From: Ipomoea triloba
Taxonomy: Eukaryota > Streptophyta > Magnoliopsida > Solanales > Convolvulaceae
Direction of reading: 5' to 3'
NCBI RefSeq assembly: GCF_003576645.1
Contig: NC_044916.1
Span: 18,568,542 to 18,632,541 of the forward strand
Length of the DNA: 64,000 nt
Shown piece after piece: positions 57,377 through 64,000 of the stretch. Under the pieces are notes generated by a model. The model ran no database searches. It saw only the letters and a list, made by a program, of their open reading frames with translations, and was not told the DNA's origin. A program made the position numbers and the translations under genes. How positions within the stretch are numbered: the stretch's first letter is position 1; every line of letters starts with the position of its first letter.

Positions 57377-57385
57377 AATTATAAA
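55913..57385. other. AT-rich spacer with a MITE-like fragment
   Basis: No gene seen. Bases 56625-56880 begin GGGGGGTGTATTCAATC and contain three or four copies of a 'tctttaaaagtctactggtattcgattcagactttt' unit of about 60 bases, probably a MITE with internal repeats. Bases 57060-57135 have 'ttgctgcgaac' and 'gttcgcagcag' inverted words. A long (TA)n tract lies at about 57318-57372. Confidence 0.5.
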
Positions 57386-58889
57386 TCTACATCTACACTT
57401 ATAATAAGAGCCAATAATGTTAGACCCTTAACTGTAACTAAAAAAATGTCGGTGTAATAGTCTGCTATAATATATTGTACTTTGTGTTCTTCTTATTGTG
57501 CAACCTCCAATTAAATTCCTAATATATCCTAATCTTTTATAATTTTACCAAATTTTTCCGTTAAATATAACAGAAGTTTAACATTAAATTCTTTAGGCAA
57601 TTTGTTTCTTAATTGCAGTTTTCAAACAAATTGGCAATATTCTATAACACAATTCTGTATAGATTCCTAACTTAAAATTAGAATATTGAATTCTTAATAA
57701 GATTCTATAATACAATTTTGTATAGATTCCTAACTATAAACCATTATTCTACCCAAAACAACAGTATATAAATCCCTCCCCAGGTATTCACCCAAAGGCC
57801 AAAACTAAACATAACATATTCTGCAACACACCATCTACTTGACATTCTATAGGTATGATTGTCAAAATATTATCATACTAATTCTATTATTTGTATTTGT
57901 ACTCATAATGATTACAGTTTTTTTTTTTTAAAAAAAAACCAATGATGATATACTCATTAATTAGGATAACTTCAATATCGTTATGTAAATATATTTATTG
58001 TATAATATGTCCATCTATACTTGTATCCTTGTATGTAACGTTGTGGTTCTCATTATATTCTTCTATAATCTACACATTTTAGTTACTCCTAACTCCCTAA
58101 TCTATGGCTTTTGAATTTATGTTGTGGTTCCCATTATATTATTTCATAACATCCTTTATGAACATAATTTCCATGACACAAGGATATTAGTAATGACAAA
58201 TGCAGTAAAGTTAATTGATATCGACACACAAACTGTGGGCTGGAGTTGTACACAAAAAACGCTATTGGAATGCCTGAGAAAAAGTATATATATGGTCATC
58301 GTACTTGAGGATGAAACAGTAAGTAAATAGTAAAATTTTTATCGCTTTATTATTATTATTTTTTTTTATCATTATTAGTATTATTATTATTATGAAGATG
58401 CTCTCATTCACCACCAACATCATTGTAAATGCTATATCTAAATGCAAAGAACTCGAGTTCAATCAATAGTGTTTGATAATGACATTGGAATGTATGATAT
58501 CACTTTACAAACCAACAAATGGTACATCATCTCAAATGTCATTGTCAAACCTGTCCGGACAAAGTATAAAGTATTTGATCACAAATACAATTACGCATGA
58601 ATTTTAAATGATCGGACTGGTGTCCAAACAAGTGACAATGATGACACGCCATTTTCTCCCATGTAAGTGGTTTATTTGTTTCTACTTATTTTAGTTGCAA
58701 TTTAGCTATTTACAATTTTGTTATGTTTTATTAAAATATACAAACATCGAGACTATTTCTTTGATATTTATTAATTTAGCATTTTTTCTCTCTCATTATT
58801 ATATAACTACTTTAACCAATTAAGAAACACTAATTTAAAAATACGCATTGGGCATTGGTTTAATCGCGCAACGCGCGTGTGATAACTAG
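57386..58889 (+). mobile_element. Helitron carrying RPA-like gene fragments
   Basis: Starts A|TCTACATCTACAC and ends with the hairpin CGCGCAACGCGCG (58864-58876) 9 bases before CTAG|T (58889). Inside, 58176-58330 (VKLIDIDTQTVGWSC) and 58450-58665 (QSIVFDNDIGMYDITLQTNKWY, then VFDHKYNYA and TSDNDDTPFSPM) resemble the OB-fold N-terminal domain of replication protein A1-like proteins that accompany plant Helitrons. Stops are present and no Rep/helicase is found, so the element is non-autonomous. Confidence 0.7.
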
Positions 58890-59018
58890 TAATATATATA
58901 TTAATAGAAGTTATGGAATGTTTGTAAGGGTGTATTCAATTTAGAGTTTTAATGACTTTTGTAGACTTTTTAATATGAAATAGTTTTTAAAAGTCTATAA
59001 ATGTTTGTCCTAAGGATA
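58890..59018. mobile_element. MITE-like fragment, left part
   Basis: GGGTGTATTCAATTTAGAG at about 58929 and 'aagtctataaatg' resemble the MITE-like repeat at 56625. It is interrupted by the solo LTR, and similar sequence continues at 59338-59360 ('tatagactcttacaaag'). Confidence 0.5.
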
Positions 59019-59332
59019 TGACGGTAAGAATGTTACTGGTATCTTTGTATTATTAATCTCAGTGTCAAAGTACAATGGTGAGTACAATAGTGCGTTTAGT
59101 ATTAGTAATGTTGTGTGTCCTTCCTACCAGTATGAGCGTCTTTTTATATCCCTGAGCGCAACGACTCTTTGTTTCACCTTCAATGCGGAGTAAGTGGATA
59201 TTAATGCTGGGGAGCCGTTGGAGTGGCTCCTCATCTTTAATGTGTAATGATATGTAACGGCTTGTTTGACGTTCATTCATTGTCTTCGGGTCCTGTCCAT
59301 AATTCCGGGTCGGGTACCTAATTACCCTGCCA
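59019..59332 (-). repeat. Solo LTR of the Tat family
   Basis: Plus strand TGACGGTAAG to TTACCCTGCCA, the reverse complement of the LTR family at 19698-20068. It is flanked on both sides by GGATA (59014-59018 and 59333-59337), a perfect 5-base target duplication. It is the product of recombination between two LTRs. Confidence 0.85.
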
Positions 59333-59363
59333 GGATATTTATAGACTCTTACAAAGTTTATGA

Positions 59364-59507
59364 TGTTAACAGTATTCTATTTGTGATCTAGTCTTCAGCT
59401 TGACTTAAACTGTATAGCATGTATTTAGGGATTAGTTAGGCTTCTCATCTAAAGTGTAATTTGTATCGTTGTTGAACATTGAATCTGACAATACATCGGT
59501 TCGTTCA
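59364..59507 (+). repeat. Short 5' LTR of an Ale-like Copia element
   Basis: TGTTAACAG to GTTCGTTCA, followed by TTTGGTATCAGCC (primer site from 59510). The outer edge is inferred from TG...CA. The second LTR lies outside the window. Confidence 0.5.
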
Positions 59508-59550
59508 TTTGGTATCAGCCAGGATCCGATCTCTCGTTCCTCAATTCACC

Positions 59551-62500
59551 ATGTCGAACCCGAACTCCTCATCCGAAAACACCGTCAGTGTCACCACCGC
59601 GCCACCTCCGGCAATCCCAAACACCTTAGCCTCAGCTCATCACCTGGTATCACTGAAGCTGACTTCGCGCAACTTTCTGTTCTGGAGGACGCAAATAATT
59701 CCTTTCCTCCGTGGCCAGTGTTTACTCGGCTTTGTCGACGGCAGCCATCCGTGCCCACCGGCGCTGCTCACCACCCCTCCACGCGACGGTGCACCGGCTG
59801 GAACACCGCCCACCGCTGTCACGAATCCGGCGTACGCATCTTGGGTGCAACAGGATCAGTCGATCCTTTCCCTGTTAATATCATCGCTCTCCGAAGAAGT
59901 GATGTACTTGGCGGTAGGACGTAACACCGCCCGCGACGCCTGGCTCTCCATTACTGCCGCCCTCGGTTCATCCACCCGATCCCGTTGTTTGAATCTCCTT
60001 GGATAGCTTCAGTCCTTGCGGCAAGGAGACAGTTCGCCTGCTGAATACCTTGGGCAAGCTCAATTAATCGTCGAAGACCTGGCGCTAGCCGGTCGGCCAA
60101 TGACCCTCAACGAACAAAACCTCCATATCTTTAAGGATCTCCGGCCGGAATATCGCACCATGGCGTCTTCGCTTACTGTTACCGGAAATTTGGTGTCAAT
60201 TCCGCAGCTTGCAGATTACTTGCAGGCGCAGGAATATATATGGGCCGATGAGTTCACCACCAGGAGCGGATCAGGGACCTCTCCGACTGCCTTCTTTACC
60301 GGTCGTGGTCGCCAGCAAGGCAATGGTGGCAACTCCGCCCCTCGACAGAACAACGGCAACCAGGGCCGCGGACTTGGCGGTCGGAATCGCGGTGGCAATG
60401 GCAGTGGGCGTGGCGGATCCGTTCGTTGTCAAATCTGTCATGCGAATGGGCACTCGGCGGCCTCTTGTTATCAGCGGTACGCCGGCCAGTCCCAGCAGCA
60501 AGCTCATGTCGCGGTCGTAGGAGATGGCAATTCTGTGATGGCTGCTGATGACTGGTTTCCAGACACTGGAGCAACGTCTCAAGCGACGCCGGACGGGAGT
60601 ATGATGCCGCAGTCGGAACCATATACTGGCGGTGATGTTCTGCGCATGGGCAATGGTACAGGTTTGAAAATCTCCCGTGTTGGTAGTGCACCGCTATCCT
60701 CTAGTAATCGCACTTTATGTCTCTCAAATATTTTACATGTTCCTAACCTTTCTGTACCTCTATTATCTGTAAGTCGTTTCACGAGTGACAATGATGTATT
60801 TTTTGAATTTCACCGTGACTGTTTTCTTGTGAAGGATTGTCAAACCAAAACAGTGCTTCTTAAAGGTCCTAGCACGGGAGGGCTGTACAAACTGTCGGTT
60901 CCAAGAGTTCAGTTCGCGTTTCTGAGTGCTCGTGCGTCATCTAATGTCTGGCACTCCAGGCTCGGTCATCCTCACTCACAAGTTGTACAAAGAGTCCTAA
61001 AATCCTGCCCGGTCTCACCCAATAAATCATCTACAAAGCAGCTGTGCACAGCATGTCAACTCGGAAAATCTTCTCGTTTTCCACTAGATAGAGTAGATTC
61101 TTCGAGTAATAATGTCCTTGATTTATTGTATACGGATATTTGGGGTCCTTCCCCCGTTGTTTCTGCGCAGGGTTTTTGTTACTTTGTACTCTTCGTAGAT
61201 GATCATTCTAGGTTTTGCTGGTTTTATCCCTTACGGTTAAAATCAGATTTATATAACGTGTTTAATTCATTTCGTGTGATGGTTGAACGCCAATTTTCGC
61301 GTTCTATAAAAGCCATCCAGTCAGATCTTGGCGGTGAATACCGTCGGTTACACTCTGTGTTTGAGTCTCTCGGTATTGCGCATAGGCAGTCCTGTGCCTA
61401 TACGCATGAGCAGAATGGCCGAGTTGAGCGGCGTAATCGACATATTCTTGAAACCGGTCTCGCTTTGATGGCTCAAGGCTCCGTTCCCTTAAAACATTGG
61501 GATTCGGCCTTCGAAACAGCCACCTATCTTATTAATTGTTTACCTTCTTCCGTGTTAAACTATACCAGTCCATATGAGCGTATACACAATACTCCACCTC
61601 CATACACGTTTCTTCGAGTTTTCGGGTGCAGGTGTTTTCCCTATCTCCGCCCGTACAATCGGCACAAGATAGAGTACCGCTCTGCCCCGTGTGTCTTCTT
61701 AGGCTATCCTTCTGGTTTTAGGGGATACCGGTGCTTAGACCTACACACTGGGAAGACTTTCGTCTGTTGCCATGTCCGATTTGACGAAACTATTTTTCCT
61801 TTTTCAACAGATACTTCAAATCAAGTTACTCCTGCACAACCCCAGTCAAGGGCTCCGTGGGGATCCGGACCCATTGTCCCGGCCATTGATGTCACTCCGT
61901 TGCAGTTCAACTCCCACCTGCGGACCCAGTACCGGCACAACAACCTCCTGAGGTGCAAGTGCCAGCACAACACTCAACCTCTGACTCAACCACGTCCCGT
62001 AGCACCTCTATTTCATCCACGGTGCCAAGGCGTGCCAGGAATACTCAACCAGCTAAGCGTGGTCATAACATGCGCCTACGCCACATGACACGGGATACAG
62101 GTGAAGAATTTCACGCTCTTATGACCACTACTGATCCAACATGCTACTCACAAGTAGTAGGACATCCCGAGTGGAGGGATGCCATGGATCAGGAATTCAA
62201 TGCACTGTTGCATAATGGCACTTGGCGTCTCACTCCTCCAACACCCAGCATGAATGTGATTGGCTGCAAGTGGGTTTTTCGCACGAAGCGCAAAGCCGAT
62301 GGCACCATAGACCGATATAAAGCTCGTTTGGTCGCCAAAGGTTTTAATCAAGTAGCGGGTGAGGACTTCTTTGACACCTTCAGTCCGGTGGTCAAACCCA
62401 CTACAGTTTGCATGTTATTATCACTAGCTGTCTCCCGGGGTTGGACATTACGTCAGCTCGATGTACACAATGCCTTTCTTAATGGGCATTTAGCAGAAAC

Positions 62501-63445
62501 TGTGTACATGCGACAGCCGCCAGGTTATGAGGACCCTGCTCAACCCGATCATGTGTGCCATCTCCAGCGGTCTTTATATGGGTTGAAATAGGCCCCCAGG
62601 GCATGGTTCAAGCGACTCCATGACTTCTTAATCTCTGCAGGCTTCTCAGCGTCAAAAACCGATGTGTCACTCTTTCACTACAAGACAGGTGATTCTCGAG
62701 TTTTTGTGTCACTCTTTCACTACAAGACAGGTGATTCTCGAGTTTTCTTGCTAGTATATGTTGACGACATCATAATGTTAGGGAATGATCCCAAGCTGGT
62801 TGACTCTCTACTCCGCCAGCTGTCTACCACGTTCAAAATCCGTGACTTAGGCACACCCCAGCTGTCTACCACGTTCAAAATCCGTGACTTAGGCACACCA
62901 AGTTTTTTCCTCGGGATTGAAACTATTCAGCTTCCAGACGGGCTATTGCTCTCTCAGCGTCGGTATATGGAGGACGTTTTACATCGGGCTGGAATGTCTG
63001 CCTGCAAACCTCTAACCACGCCCGCGGCTCTGCAACAGTCTATCTCGCCGACGTCAGATTTGTTTGAAAACCCAACGCATTATAGACGGCTTGCGGGTGC
63101 CCTGCAATATCTTACTATCACGCGGCCCGATCTCTCATATGCGGTCAATCGTCTGTGCCAGTTTATGCACGCTCCCACGGTTGAGCACTGGGTCTCCTAA
63201 AACGTGTCTTACGCTATGTCAAAGGCACTACAAGGTTCGGCCTGCGCTTATCTAAATCTGCGTCTTCTGATGTGCACGCCTATTCTGATTCTGATTGGGC
63301 GGGTTGCCCGAATGATCGAAAGTCCACAAGTGGATATGCTATATTTCTCGGTAGTAATCTCATTTCGTGGGTCTCAAGGAAGCAGCGTACAGTAGCCCGG
63401 TCTTCGACTGAAGCAGAGTATAAAGGGCTAGCAGATGCAGCTGCG
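59551..63445 (+). pseudogene. Gag-Pol of an Ale-like Copia element, degenerate
   Basis: The ATG at 59551 (MSNPNSSSENTVSV) opens a gag with LTSRNFLFWRTQIIPFLRG. There is one TAG at 60004, then the same frame runs to 62088: zinc knuckle CQICHANGHSAASC, protease FPDTGATSQATPDG, pre-integrase WHSRLGHPH..CTACQLGK and integrase LYTDIWGP, QSDLGGEY, GRVERRNRHILE. A frameshift near 62000 leads to RT (RYKARLVAKGFNQVAGEDFF, RQLDVHNAFLNGHL, LVYVDDIIMLGN). A TAG at 62589 lies inside GLK*APRAW, and a shift near 63198 precedes RNase H ([30 protein letters not shown]). Two in-frame 42-base duplications lie in RT. Confidence 0.88.
62667..62900 (+). repeat. Two separate 42-base tandem duplications in the Copia RT
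   Basis: VSLFHYKTGDSRVF is doubled (about 62667-62750) and QLSTTFKIRDLGTP is doubled (about 62817-62900), each unit exactly 42 bases and in frame. The copy after the N (63446 onward) has only one QLSTTFKIRDLGTP unit. Confidence 0.85.
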
Positions 63446-64000
63446 NCCGCCAGCTGTCTACCACGTTCAAAATCCGTGACTTAGGCACACCAAGTTTTTT
63501 CCTCGGGATTGAAACTATTCAGCTTCCAGACGGGCTATTGCTCTCTCAGCGTCGGTATATGGAGGACGTTTTACATCGGGCTGGAATGTCTGCCTGCAAA
63601 CCTCTAACCACGCCCGCGGCTCTGCAACAGTCTATCTCGCCGACGTCAGATTTGTTTGAAAACCCAACGCATTATAGACGGCTTGCGGGTGCCCTGCAAT
63701 ATCTTACTATCACGCGGCCCGATCTCTCATATGCGGTCAATCGTCTGTGCCAGTTTATGCACGCTCCCACGGTTGAGCACTGGGTCTCCTAAAACGTGTC
63801 TTACGCTATGTCAAAGGCACTACAAGGTTCGGCCTGCGCTTATCTAAATCTGCGTCTTCTGATGTGCACGCCTATTCTGATTCTGATTGGGCGGGTTGCC
63901 CGAATGATCGAAAGTCCACAAGTGGATATGCTATATTTCTCGGTAGTAATCTCATTTCGTGGGTCTCAAGGAAGCAGCGTACAGTAGCCCGGTCTTCGAC
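63446..64000 (+). repeat. Duplicate of the Copia RT-RNase H segment after a single N
   Basis: From the N at 63446 onward the sequence repeats 62855-63408 with a 592-base offset. The same frames recur (for example 63064-63255 and 63656-63847), including the same frameshift. A single-N join and identical content point to an assembly overlap that was not merged. Confidence 0.8.

Noticed and set aside
1..64000. A new defence or metabolic gene system
   Set aside because: All sizeable frames resolve to transposon proteins, the HDT gene or unassigned fragments of elements. No cluster of unrelated host enzymes was seen.

Overview
The window is nuclear DNA from a flowering plant, most likely a eudicot. 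The evidence is a spliced HD2-type histone deacetylase gene (a plant-specific family) set in a dense field of plant transposons: Athila/Tat-like, Tekay chromovirus and Tat Ty3/Gypsy elements, SIRE-like and Ale-like Ty1/Copia elements, an Ac-type hAT, a LINE, Helitrons and MITEs. The only clearly intact host gene is the histone deacetylase gene at 34913-38242 on the minus strand. Almost every transposon reading frame is broken.

Layout. 1-3892: 3' end and LTR of an Athila/Tat-like element, with an exact 1161-base duplication and N gaps that look like assembly artefacts. 3941-13488: Tekay/Del chromovirus on the minus strand, with a 3.18 kb LTR on the right and a truncated LTR on the left. 13489-17050: Athila-like LTR pieces around a gag-like gene with no pol. 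17085-34255: a nested stack. A small LTR element was split by an hAT transposon (17317-33791). A 5'-truncated LINE lies in the hAT intron. A Tat Ty3/Gypsy element (LTRs at 19698 and 28532) lies in the LINE. The Tat/LINE junction was later inverted (28118-30741), leaving inverted duplications at both breakpoints. 34913-38360: histone deacetylase HDT gene with ten coding exons, one intron apparently of the rare U12 AT-AC class. 39041-45640: AT-rich cluster of Helitrons in both orientations, one nested in another, plus two foldback MITEs. 45886-55912: rearranged SIRE-like Copia element on the minus strand. 55913-59363: AT-rich spacer, a Helitron carrying RPA-like fragments, and a solo LTR of the same family as the Tat element. 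59364-64000: Ale-like Copia element on the plus strand, ending in a duplicated, N-joined segment.

The genes do not form a pathway: the HDT gene is a chromatin regulator and the rest is a record of successive insertions. The observations I rate highest are the inversion with staggered-break duplications and templated filler, the U12-type intron, the antisense gene module of the Tat element with its hairpin repeats, and the Helitron nested in a Helitron. I saw no convincing undescribed defence or metabolic system.
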